34,819 nt of DNA, from positions 1 to 34,819 of the forward strand of contig JAATFC010000311.1 of assembly GCA_015655435.1 (NCBI GenBank), read 5' to 3'. The notes beneath the pieces were generated by a model, which saw only the letters and a program-made list of their open reading frames with translations, made no database searches and was not told the origin of the DNA. The position numbers and the translations under genes were made by a program. Below are positions 16,759 to 25,029 of this stretch, piece by piece (position 1 is the first letter of the stretch; each line of letters begins with the position of its first letter). This stretch comes from Chitinophagales bacterium. Lineage in GTDB: Bacteria > Bacteroidota > Bacteroidia > Chitinophagales > Chitinophagaceae.

Positions 16759-18111
16759 ATGAACAAATACCTTGCTGAAATATCCAATCAGTCGTCCACT
16801 TCGTTTTGGAAGAAAGTGCCTTTCAGTTGGTATCTGTTACTGTTTCTTTTGGCGACTGGCATTGTTTTTTGGTTGTTGAAACCTCCGGCAGCGGAAGCAG
16901 GCAGCAGCGTTGTTTTCCTCTATCGATTTGTCCAAAAATTTGTCTGGATAACGGCGGCTATTGTATTGGCGTTTTCGTTTCTCAGCGTATTGATTACCTG
17001 GTTGTTATTTTTCAATAAAAAAAACAGTGGCAATATCAAAGCCCAGTTGGACGGCGGAGACGACAATCGTATCAAGATGCACCTCCAATCATCCATGAAG
17101 CCCGTTGGCGGTTTTATCAAACTACGTTTTGTTTTTGCCAACCAACACGCTTCGCAAATATTGTTGTTGGAGCCCATCCCAGACCCCAAATCTGAAAAGG
17201 GTTTTACGACTTACTTATTGAAAACGGCATTGCCCAATATAACCGAATACGATTTGGAAAAACTGGTTTTCTACTTTTCGGATTTTTTGCAATTTTTCCG
17301 GTTTCCGCTGAGTTTGGACAAAAAACATCTAATAGTCCAAACACCGGAAAAGAAAGACTGGCAAAACCCACAGATACGTCCACAAAAAACGCAAAGCGAA
17401 ACCGAAAAAGTTTATTCTAATAGGAAATCTGCCGGCGACTTATTGCACTTCAAGCAATACGAAAGCAACGACGACATCCGCCGTATTGTCTGGCCACTAT
17501 ATGCAAAAACGGGAGAACTCGTCGTTCGCCAGCCTGAAATCCATAGCCAATATGCATCCGATGCGTTGATATACGCGTCTTTTTACAACAAACTATCTAT
17601 CGAGGAAGGCACGCATCTGTCGTTGAAGATGTTGGATTTTTACAAAAACATTGTTTATACTTCTTTCAAAAAACTAAAAGACGATGACGAATTTGCCATC
17701 TATCTAACGACAGACCAAAACTCCAAAGTGCCTATTCCGTCCGAAAACGAAGTGAAAGACCACATCGCCAATTGCGAATGGCAACGCACGCGTTCGTTAA
17801 AACAGATAGGCAAAAAAGACAATATTTCCCTATTGATAGTTTCCTCTTTGGACGACCCGGATGAAATCGCTGAGCTTGCACAGAACGAATCCATCGGCAT
17901 GGAAATTTTGTTTGTTCCGCTGTCCGAAGCGTTTTCTAAGCCCTCCAAAAAAGCATGGATAAGCTGGATTTTCACACACCAGAAAAACAACCAATACGTC
18001 TGGGATTTGCTGCGTTGGCGTTCCAATCCGATGCGTCAGCAAATCCTCGAAAACGAATCACGCATACAGCATATTTTATCATTAAGAAAATCTTCGCTCT
18101 TGGCTAGTTAA
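16759..18111 (+). CDS. DUF58 domain membrane protein
   Basis: A 450-residue protein with two N-terminal transmembrane helices (about 22-41 and 61-84) and a long cytoplasmic part. The DUF58 signature lies at residues 226-260 (GDLLHFKQYESNDDIRRIVW, then PLYAKTGELVVRQPE). DUF58 proteins are usually encoded with a MoxR ATPase and are thought to act with it in protein maturation or envelope stress. Here the gene leads a five-gene plus-strand cluster, followed after 15 bp by the transglutaminase gene. A small hairpin (TGGCT/AGCCA, 18101-18115) spans its stop codon. Confidence 0.88.
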   Translation: MNKYLAEISNQSSTSFWKKVPFSWYLLLFLLATGIVFWLLKPPAAEAGSSVVFLYRFVQKFVWITAAIVLAFSFLSVLITWLLFFNKKNSGNIKAQLDGGDDNRIKMHLQSSMKPVGGFIKLRFVFANQHASQILLLEPIPDPKSEKGFTTYLLKTALPNITEYDLEKLVFYFSDFLQFFRFPLSLDKKHLIVQTPEKKDWQNPQIRPQKTQSETEKVYSNRKSAGDLLHFKQYESNDDIRRIVWPLYAKTGELVVRQPEIHSQYASDALIYASFYNKLSIEEGTHLSLKMLDFYKNIVYTSFKKLKDDDEFAIYLTTDQNSKVPIPSENEVKDHIANCEWQRTRSLKQIGKKDNISLLIVSSLDDPDEIAELAQNESIGMEILFVPLSEAFSKPSKKAWISWIFTHQKNNQYVWDLLRWRSNPMRQQILENESRIQHILSLRKSSLLAS

Positions 18112-18126
18112 GCCAGAACTGAAAGT

Positions 18127-20721
18127 ATGAATACCAATATAACAACGCGCTTCAAACAAACAATCACTCCTTGGCTATTGGTCGGTCTTCCCACGATTGC
18201 CCTGGGATTTCTGTTGCTGTTGCAGGCAAACAAACTATTGACGGTTTTTCAAAACGACTGGATTAGTCAGGGAATATTTTTGGGTTTGGGTATCACGGCT
18301 GCCATCTTTTTTTATAGTAATCGTTTTCGTTTTTTGTTGATTACTTTTTTGGTGTATATAGTTGGTGGCATTGTCTTTCGGATGATGAACCAATTGCCCT
18401 TTGGCGAATCGTTTGCATTTGACCTGAGTCTCGGATTTTATATTTACGGCGCATTGTTTTTTGGTGGTTTTATATTGGCGTTTGCTTTATTACGGTGGCG
18501 TATTGCTTCGGTTTTATGGGGATTACTATTATTGGCTTTGTTGATTGTCCAGATAACGAGGACGCAGGCAATCTATACGGGAGCCGAGTTGGCGATTATA
18601 TTCTTGGGTATTTTCTTTTACGGTTTTTACATCATATTGACGACCGAGTTGCTACGCAATATTGGTTCGGAAGAGAACAAACGCTATGCTTTGCTACTAC
18701 GCAAAACAACCGTCGGCTGTTCTATTTTACTATTGTTGACATTGATAGTCGGATTGATTTTCTGGAAATCGTTCAATGATTTGGCGGACAAACTAGCACA
18801 AGGTCATTTTGACAACAAGGATAACAGCACGTCCATGACCAAACGCAACAAGGACGGTTCGATGGCCAACAATGACCGACTGAATCTGACGGGCGGACTC
18901 AGCAAAAACAAAACATTGGTTTTCGTTGCGCATCTCAACAATTTTATGGAAGATGGCAGAACGCCAAATCCATTGTATTTCACTGCATTCTACTATAATA
19001 AATTTGATGCGGAAAGCCAGAGTTTCATGGCGGACGATTCCATGCCGTCCAACGATCTGTTCAAACCTAATCCGGCGGCGATTCCTTTGTATTTCAATAA
19101 AATGGACACGACCGTCATTCGCAATTCCAAAGGAAACCTGAAAAGAAAAATTGCCAGTGCCGAAATTTATAAAGTCACACTTGGCGCGGAAGAATTTCTG
19201 GCACCGTCAACTGCTTTTTTGTGCCAGCCAATTTCCGTTCCGAAAGACTATCAGAATCAGTTCAAAAGTGCATACCGCGCACAGATGTGGATAAGCGAAC
19301 TCAACAGTGCCTATTTCGTGTACAATGGTGGCAATACCGACATGGGATTGGAAATGTTCCAACAGGAACGATTTAACGAGTTACGAAAAGCCGAAAACTA
19401 TAGTCATGAAGACCCAGCATTCATGAAATATTTTACTCAATATCCACAAGGCGAAGCATACCAAAAAATCGACCGTCTGGCACATCAAATCGGAGACAAC
19501 AAACCAACAGTCATGGACAAGATGTTGGCCATCCGGGATTATTTTCTACAAAAAGGACCAAACGGAAAAACCTTGTTCCAATACTCGGACAATCCCGGTC
19601 TACCGGGCATCCCAACAGCTAGTAAACTGGACTTTTTCCTTTTCCAAAATCATAAAGGTTATTGCGCCTACTATGCAGGTGCGACGCTGATGATGTTGCG
19701 TGCATTGGGCATTCCGAGTCGTATCGCGGCGGGATTCATGACCGTGGACAGAAGTAGTAAGAACCCAGGCTGGTATTGGTATTACGCCGACCAGGCGCAC
19801 GCTTGGGTACAGGTTTATTTTCCGGGTTATGGCTGGATGGATTTTGATACAACTGTTCCGGACGAAAACACGCAGCAAGCTCCACAACCAGATGGCACAC
19901 CACCTTTAGGCAACCTACAAACTTATTTTGTAGGCGACGGCACGATTACCAATATCAATAAGCAAACAAAAGAAGTTGACATCAAGTTGCAACGCTTTAT
20001 CATTCAGGAAAAAACATTTGATGCCAATCCTCCAGTTGAGATAAAGACCGATGCTTCGCAAGCGAAAGTAACGATGGACACCGGCACTGTGGACTTCTCC
20101 AAACTGCAAACAGGAATGCACGTAACTGCTGCATCCTCAGCAGAAACATTGAAGAATATCAAGGCTGAAGAAACCAATCAGCCAAACGAATTGCTCAAGC
20201 AATTACCAAGTCCTGTTCCCGTAGATGAAATCAAAATCGTCGTACCAGAATCTGAAAAGAAAAAGAACCAATTAACAGAGGAAACCGCTGCAAAGAATGC
20301 CACATGGGTTTCGGTTATTTCTGTTCTCGGAGCGATATTGGTATTGCTTGTAATATTGTTCTATACGATGCCATATCTCGTGTTCCAGTTCCTTAAATCG
20401 AAAGCCAAAAAATCAACCTATTATAGTTACCAAGCGAGCAACTTCTATTTGAATCAATTGGGTTATAGTAGAACGACAGAAAGTCCCAATAGTTTCGCAC
20501 ATAGAATGGATGGACTATTTGGAACAAACTATGAAAAATTCAACAACATCTACCAGAAATATAAATATAGTAAGCAGGAACTTAGCGCAGAGGAGCAAAG
20601 TTTCTCACAGCAATTCTTGCCCGATTTCATTAAGAACATTCAGCAAAAAATACCTTTCAAAAAACGCATGATAAGTTTCTTGAATCCTTTTATAACCTTC
20701 AACTTTTTCGGTAAAAAATAA
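18127..20721 (+). CDS. Membrane-bound transglutaminase-like protein (TgpA type)
   Basis: An 864-residue membrane protein. Several transmembrane helices fill the first 215 or so residues, a large periplasmic region follows, and one more helix lies near residues 725-750 before a cytoplasmic tail. The periplasmic transglutaminase-like core has an intact Cys-His-Asp triad: Cys513 in HKGYCAYYAG, His558 in AHAWVQVYFPGYGW, and Asp574 in MDFDTT. The C-terminal tail resembles the DUF4129-like region of such proteins (SYQASNFYLNQLGYSRT). Substrates are unknown; in this family the core may act as protease or cross-linking enzyme. It lies between the DUF58 and MoxR genes, a known partnership. Confidence 0.9.
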   Translation: MNTNITTRFKQTITPWLLVGLPTIALGFLLLLQANKLLTVFQNDWISQGIFLGLGITAAIFFYSNRFRFLLITFLVYIVGGIVFRMMNQLPFGESFAFDLSLGFYIYGALFFGGFILAFALLRWRIASVLWGLLLLALLIVQITRTQAIYTGAELAIIFLGIFFYGFYIILTTELLRNIGSEENKRYALLLRKTTVGCSILLLLTLIVGLIFWKSFNDLADKLAQGHFDNKDNSTSMTKRNKDGSMANNDRLNLTGGLSKNKTLVFVAHLNNFMEDGRTPNPLYFTAFYYNKFDAESQSFMADDSMPSNDLFKPNPAAIPLYFNKMDTTVIRNSKGNLKRKIASAEIYKVTLGAEEFLAPSTAFLCQPISVPKDYQNQFKSAYRAQMWISELNSAYFVYNGGNTDMGLEMFQQERFNELRKAENYSHEDPAFMKYFTQYPQGEAYQKIDRLAHQIGDNKPTVMDKMLAIRDYFLQKGPNGKTLFQYSDNPGLPGIPTASKLDFFLFQNHKGYCAYYAGATLMMLRALGIPSRIAAGFMTVDRSSKNPGWYWYYADQAHAWVQVYFPGYGWMDFDTTVPDENTQQAPQPDGTPPLGNLQTYFVGDGTITNINKQTKEVDIKLQRFIIQEKTFDANPPVEIKTDASQAKVTMDTGTVDFSKLQTGMHVTAASSAETLKNIKAEETNQPNELLKQLPSPVPVDEIKIVVPESEKKKNQLTEETAAKNATWVSVISVLGAILVLLVILFYTMPYLVFQFLKSKAKKSTYYSYQASNFYLNQLGYSRTTESPNSFAHRMDGLFGTNYEKFNNIYQKYKYSKQELSAEEQSFSQQFLPDFIKNIQQKIPFKKRMISFLNPFITFNFFGKK

Positions 20722-20740
20722 CGATACAAACTATAAAAAT

Positions 20741-21721
20741 ATGAACAACGAATTTGAACACGCAGTAGCATTATTGGACAGACTGAAACAAAACATTGCG
20801 ACAGTCATCAAAGGAAAAGATGCACAGATAAAATATATATTGACAGCATTGCTCGCAGGTGGTCACATCCTATTGGAAGACAATCCCGGAACGGGGAAAA
20901 CCGTAATGGCAAAAACTTTGGCGCAAAGTATTGCAGGTAGTTCTGATGGTCATTCCGTATTCAAACGTGTACAGTTTACGCCCGATTTACTACCAATGGA
21001 CTTGTTGGGTTCCAACATATATGACTACGACAAGAAAGAATTTATTTTCAAAAAAGGACCGTTGTTTTGTAACGTACTACTAGCGGACGAAATCAACCGT
21101 GCATCACCAAAAGTTCAGTCCGCACTATTGGAATGTATGGCTGAAAACCAAATCACCATTGGAGAGCACACTTATCCACTGGAAAAAATGTTTTTCACTA
21201 TTGCGACACAAAACCCGATTGAGATGGAAGGCACGTATCCATTACCTTCTGCGCAGTTGGACCGTTTTGCGATGAAATTACATTTCGGTTATGTCGCTCC
21301 GGAAACTGAACTGGAAATCCTGAAAAACTATTCGGGTATTGCATCCAATCTACAAACGATACAGCAGGTATTGAACATCGACGACATTCTTCATTTGCAA
21401 AAAGAAGCGGATGCTATTTACATCCATCCGGCAATTGTGGAAGCCGTTCGCAACATATTGGAAAACACGCGTAACCATGCCATGATTGCACTCGGCGCAT
21501 CAACACGCGCAGGGATTATTTTCATAAAGTGTCTGAAAGCATACGCATTTATAAACGGAAGAAAGTTTGTCACGGAAAATGACCTTTCAGATTTGACACA
21601 TCCCGTATTGCAACATCGCTTATTGTTCAAGACGCGTGACGGTCTAGAAAACGGATTGCAGGAAATACTTTCCAATGAATTGAAAAACCTTGCTGGCATT
21701 AACCCCGAAAACCGTCCTTAA
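20741..21721 (+). CDS. MoxR family AAA+ ATPase
   Basis: A 326-residue cytoplasmic AAA+ ATPase of the MoxR group, thought to act as a chaperone for membrane or secreted proteins together with DUF58 partners. Walker A is DNPGTGKT at 47-54 (Lys53), Walker B is VLLADEINR (Asp116, Glu117), sensor 1 is IATQNP, followed by EGTYPLPSAQLDRF typical of MoxR. The lid domain is present. It starts 19 bp after the transglutaminase gene. In many genomes MoxR precedes its DUF58 partner; here it comes third. Confidence 0.94.
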   Translation: MNNEFEHAVALLDRLKQNIATVIKGKDAQIKYILTALLAGGHILLEDNPGTGKTVMAKTLAQSIAGSSDGHSVFKRVQFTPDLLPMDLLGSNIYDYDKKEFIFKKGPLFCNVLLADEINRASPKVQSALLECMAENQITIGEHTYPLEKMFFTIATQNPIEMEGTYPLPSAQLDRFAMKLHFGYVAPETELEILKNYSGIASNLQTIQQVLNIDDILHLQKEADAIYIHPAIVEAVRNILENTRNHAMIALGASTRAGIIFIKCLKAYAFINGRKFVTENDLSDLTHPVLQHRLLFKTRDGLENGLQEILSNELKNLAGINPENRP

Positions 21722-21751
21722 TTGCCTCAAATATTTCGCACATATAATATC

Positions 21752-23728
21752 ATGTCCACATTCAAACGTATTTTTTGCCTTTACGTTGCGACACTGTTGT
21801 GTTTTCATAGCATGACGAAGGCGCAGACTTTTGATACCAGACGGACTATTGACCAGCAGCGTACTATGGTTGATATCAACAGCGATTCAGTCTTGTCCAC
21901 TGCAAGAGAATTTATCCGGATGGACAGTAATTATTATGTTGGATATTTGATTGAAGGACAGTACATGTACAACCACGCATCGGACTATCAGGGTTTTCTA
22001 TACGCTATCGAACCTCTAATCAAAGCAAAAAACAGACTATTAAAAGAATTTAGCGAAGCGTTGAACAATCAATATTTGTCCCTGGCTTCCTTCAGCGAAA
22101 ATATGCAGCGTTATCAGGACTATATGTTGCTATGCAACAATCTTTCCGAATGCTACAACAACACCGATCAGCCGGACAAAAACATGCGGATGATTGAGCA
22201 ACTGGATAGTTTCAATTTCCGAAAAGATTATTTTGACATTGCGGGACACAAAGCATGGATATTCCACCGTTACAGGACTTTCACATCCAAAGACTATTAT
22301 TTTTTAAAAAATTCCATCGCAGAAAATGAGCGGGCGGCACTCACATCCTGCTTCAACGGACTAGAAAAAATACAGGAAAACAAAGACGTAAATGATTCTT
22401 GGTTTGGACCAAGCCAATCCGTTATGGACCAACTGACCATCTATCATTATCTAGCGTTGCTCACCACTTATAACAAGCAATACGATAGTAGTAATTTCTA
22501 TTATCAAGAACTGGAAAAAGGCGGCATTATCTCTTGGAACAATTTCGGAGGACTACAACTAGAAGTAGGCAATTTCAGTCTGGCAGCGCAATACTATTCG
22601 CCTGACATGAATCCACAATTCGAGCACATGCTGCAAGAACCCTATTATTATTGCCCGGAAGTATTGGTATTTAAGGGCTCTACGAAAGAAGCCATCAACA
22701 TGACCAAAGGTATCATTCAACAAAACAAGTCCATGCCGGGATTTGGATGGTACAACATTGCGCTGGCACGTTCTTATTTGTATGACGGACAATTGGATAG
22801 CAGTTCTTTAGCTTTGCAAAAAGCAGAAAAATTTCAGGAAGTAAGTATCGGAACGACGCTTACGCAAAAACAATACAAGTTTACCATACAGGTATTGAAG
22901 GTGGCTCAACTTAATCGTGCGATAGCTTGGGAAAAACTGAACCACAAAAACTGGTGGTATTCGCCTACACATCTTTGGAACATCCTGAAACTAAAAATTC
23001 AACGATTTTTTGCAAAATATATAGTGTCCAATACGTTAAAACACGACCCGGACCGCGAGCGCATGGTATATGACCTTTTCTGTTCGGAATCAACGATCAG
23101 TTTCGATGAGATATGGGATATCCTACAAGGATTCAACGATAAATTTTTCATCAAAAAATACGACAACTATATTGCGCATGACCCAAGAAGCAATATCATC
23201 AAATACTTCAAGCTTTTTAAAGCAAAATTCCAATTGGAAAACGGAGACAAAAAAGATGCGCAGGCAACGATAGAAGACCTTGTTCATAACAGTCAGTTCG
23301 ACCCTGAAAATGAGAAACTCTTCATTGGACGTTTGTATGAAGTTGCAGCACAACTATACGAGCAAAAAGGGCAAAAAGATAATGCTTTGTTTTATCAGAA
23401 TGAGTTGTTGAAAGCCTACCCGCAGCTTACTCCTTTCGCTGGATTGAACCTCAAAATGAAATTGCAAATTTCCGGAGACCAATCCGCAGCAGACAAAATA
23501 AAAACCGCACTCGAAAAAACTCAAATCGATTGGGAGAACCAAGACGATCTGGCAACCGTAAACATAAGCGTACAAAGTTCTGATGGTAAAAAAGCACAGG
23601 TATTGGTAGATGTCAAAGCGAAAGACGGTACACGATTGTATGACTCCGAGCCATTTTCCGTCGACCTGAGTGACAATACTGCCATGTCCAATATCCTTTT
23701 ACAAAAATGTTTTAAGATTGGAGATTAA
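21752..23728 (+). CDS. Secreted TPR-like protein of unknown function
   Basis: A 658-residue protein from the ATG at 21752, which gives a signal peptide (MSTFKRIFCLYVATLL...MTKA, cleavage before QTF). A TTG at 21722 would add ten residues with no purpose. The mature part is almost all helical and rich in Tyr, Asn and Gln, with tetratricopeptide-like helix pairs (for example YNIALARSYLYDGQLDSSSL and YEVAAQLYEQKGQKDNALFY). No enzyme motif is seen. It follows the MoxR gene after 30 bp, so it is probably periplasmic and part of the same module, perhaps as a scaffold. Confidence 0.75.
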   Translation: MSTFKRIFCLYVATLLCFHSMTKAQTFDTRRTIDQQRTMVDINSDSVLSTAREFIRMDSNYYVGYLIEGQYMYNHASDYQGFLYAIEPLIKAKNRLLKEFSEALNNQYLSLASFSENMQRYQDYMLLCNNLSECYNNTDQPDKNMRMIEQLDSFNFRKDYFDIAGHKAWIFHRYRTFTSKDYYFLKNSIAENERAALTSCFNGLEKIQENKDVNDSWFGPSQSVMDQLTIYHYLALLTTYNKQYDSSNFYYQELEKGGIISWNNFGGLQLEVGNFSLAAQYYSPDMNPQFEHMLQEPYYYCPEVLVFKGSTKEAINMTKGIIQQNKSMPGFGWYNIALARSYLYDGQLDSSSLALQKAEKFQEVSIGTTLTQKQYKFTIQVLKVAQLNRAIAWEKLNHKNWWYSPTHLWNILKLKIQRFFAKYIVSNTLKHDPDRERMVYDLFCSESTISFDEIWDILQGFNDKFFIKKYDNYIAHDPRSNIIKYFKLFKAKFQLENGDKKDAQATIEDLVHNSQFDPENEKLFIGRLYEVAAQLYEQKGQKDNALFYQNELLKAYPQLTPFAGLNLKMKLQISGDQSAADKIKTALEKTQIDWENQDDLATVNISVQSSDGKKAQVLVDVKAKDGTRLYDSEPFSVDLSDNTAMSNILLQKCFKIGD

Positions 23729-23747
23729 GGAGACTAGATTATATTTG
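23717..23747 (+). promoter_or_regulatory. Promoter of FUSC-like gene, leaderless arrangement
   Basis: ATTG at 23717-23720 and TATATTTG at 23740-23747 are exactly 19 bp apart, the best match to the phylum consensus in the window. Five bases separate the box from the ATG at 23753, so the transcript should be leaderless. The -33 part lies in the last codons of the preceding gene. Confidence 0.6.
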
Positions 23748-23752
23748 TAAAC

Positions 23753-24382
23753 ATGGCTTCAGCGGATTTCCGACAGAAATTTATCAGTAAGACTGGTTTG
23801 AATCCTTACCAGTTAATGGAATATATCGTAAAATGTATCATCGGCGTAGCAGGTACATTTATGCTTTTCCTGTTTTTCCCTACTTTTCGAGACCAGCTAT
23901 ATTGGGTTATTATCTCCGTGATGTTGTCCATCACGCACGACAATGACAGCAAGGCTGCCGTGGATCGTATGAAGGGAAATCTAATGGGTTCGATAGTCGG
24001 ACTGATTGGTTATCTGCTGGAAATGCTGGTGCATCGGTCTCCTGTACTTTCGCAATTTGCAGAGCCTGTTTCTTCTATTTCTCTAATTATAATCGGAGTC
24101 GTCATCACTATTTCCCTCTGTGCATTCATGTGTTTTATTTCCGTAACGCGTACAGCATTGGTGGCATTTTTTATAGTAATGATTTATGAGGACAACCATC
24201 ATTCTTATAATGGAGCCATCATCCGCTTAGTATCGACAGTGACAGGGTGCTTACTTGGATTGGTTATCAACAAAACATTCAGTTGGTTTATCCGCAAAAC
24301 ATTTGATGAGGTCAAAGCAATGACGATGCACAAGCCGAAAGAAAAAGAGCCCTCTAACGAGGACTCTGAAAGTATTTATTGA
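23753..24382 (+). CDS. FUSC/aromatic acid exporter-like membrane protein
   Basis: A 209-residue membrane protein with about five or six hydrophobic helices between residues 24 and 175, and a charged C-terminal tail. The segment YWVIISVMLSITHDNDSKAA followed by DRMKGNLMGSIVG has the WV...R..G..G pattern of the FUSC/ArAE_1 group (fusaric acid resistance-like, aromatic acid exporters). It is the short single-module form. Transport has not been shown for this type, so the substrate is open. It lies 24 bp after the TPR gene but also has its own promoter. Its 3' end contains the terminator of the convergent gene. Confidence 0.7.
   Translation: MASADFRQKFISKTGLNPYQLMEYIVKCIIGVAGTFMLFLFFPTFRDQLYWVIISVMLSITHDNDSKAAVDRMKGNLMGSIVGLIGYLLEMLVHRSPVLSQFAEPVSSISLIIIGVVITISLCAFMCFISVTRTALVAFFIVMIYEDNHHSYNGAIIRLVSTVTGCLLGLVINKTFSWFIRKTFDEVKAMTMHKPKEKEPSNEDSESIY
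24341..24367 (-). terminator. Terminator of the HU-CCDC81 gene, inside the FUSC coding region
   Basis: Read on the minus strand, AGAG-T-CCTC, loop GTTA, GAGG-G-CTCT forms a stem with one mismatch and is followed by a run of five to six T (24341-24346). It sits 25-46 nt past the minus-strand stop at 24392. On the plus strand it has no T-run. Confidence 0.5.
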
Positions 24383-24391
24383 AAAATGTGT

Positions 24392-24991
24392 TTATAGTTT
24401 TCCCTGCATTTTCATCATATAGTAGTAAAGTCCCGCTGCAACACCTAATACAATAACGGCAATCAATAAATACGTCCACCAATTCTTGCTTTTAGGTTTT
24501 TCCTCCAATATACTTTCCATCTCCTTTTTCGTGTATTCTGTATCGCCGGAAAGTATTGTGGTATTGGCATTTTCGCGCTTTACAGGCAATGCGGACTGAT
24601 CCGGAAAATAGTCTTTTTGATTATAGGAACTTTCCAATATAATTTTGTTATTGATATATCGAAGCAGCCCAATACCCGGCAACTGTACAGTGCCATCTTC
24701 AGTCAAGACATGCAACAATCTGTCCGAAAATTCATCTATTTCCTGTTCTGACGATACGGCGTTGTCCTTCAATCTATTGTCCAAAAAATTATACAAATGC
24801 TGGTCATTTTTTTTGCTATTGACACTTCCCTGAAAAGTAAAATCCATGGAAGGTGTTTGCAAAGTCTGCGTTGGATAGTCGTATCGGCCTCCGGCATTAC
24901 TCAAGGAAAAAGTTCCGATTTTGGGTAAAAGCAAAATCTTGTTGGACAATAAATATTGATATAATAAAGGATAAATTCTTTCCATTTTCAA
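24392..24991 (-). CDS. HU-CCDC81-like protein with C-terminal membrane helix
   Basis: A 199-residue protein. Two HU/CCDC81-type half domains are visible: LLSNKILLLPKIGTFSLSNA near residues 14-33, and VLTEDGTVQLPGIGLLRYI near 94-112. These are the DNA-binding-fold modules typical of Bacteroidota; many relatives carry a SPOR domain at the C-terminus, but this one ends in a single transmembrane helix (about 171-191) and a short tail. It may tie DNA or another polymer to the envelope; that is inference. A start at the second Met (MERIY) is equally possible. The upstream barrel gene stops 38 bp before, so it is the last gene of a three-gene unit. Confidence 0.7.
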   Translation of the reverse strand: MKMERIYPLLYQYLLSNKILLLPKIGTFSLSNAGGRYDYPTQTLQTPSMDFTFQGSVNSKKNDQHLYNFLDNRLKDNAVSSEQEIDEFSDRLLHVLTEDGTVQLPGIGLLRYINNKIILESSYNQKDYFPDQSALPVKRENANTTILSGDTEYTKKEMESILEEKPKSKNWWTYLLIAVIVLGVAAGLYYYMMKMQGKL

Positions 24992-25029
24992 AAACGTTCA
25001 CAGGTTATCGCCTTCTGCAATATGCAAAA

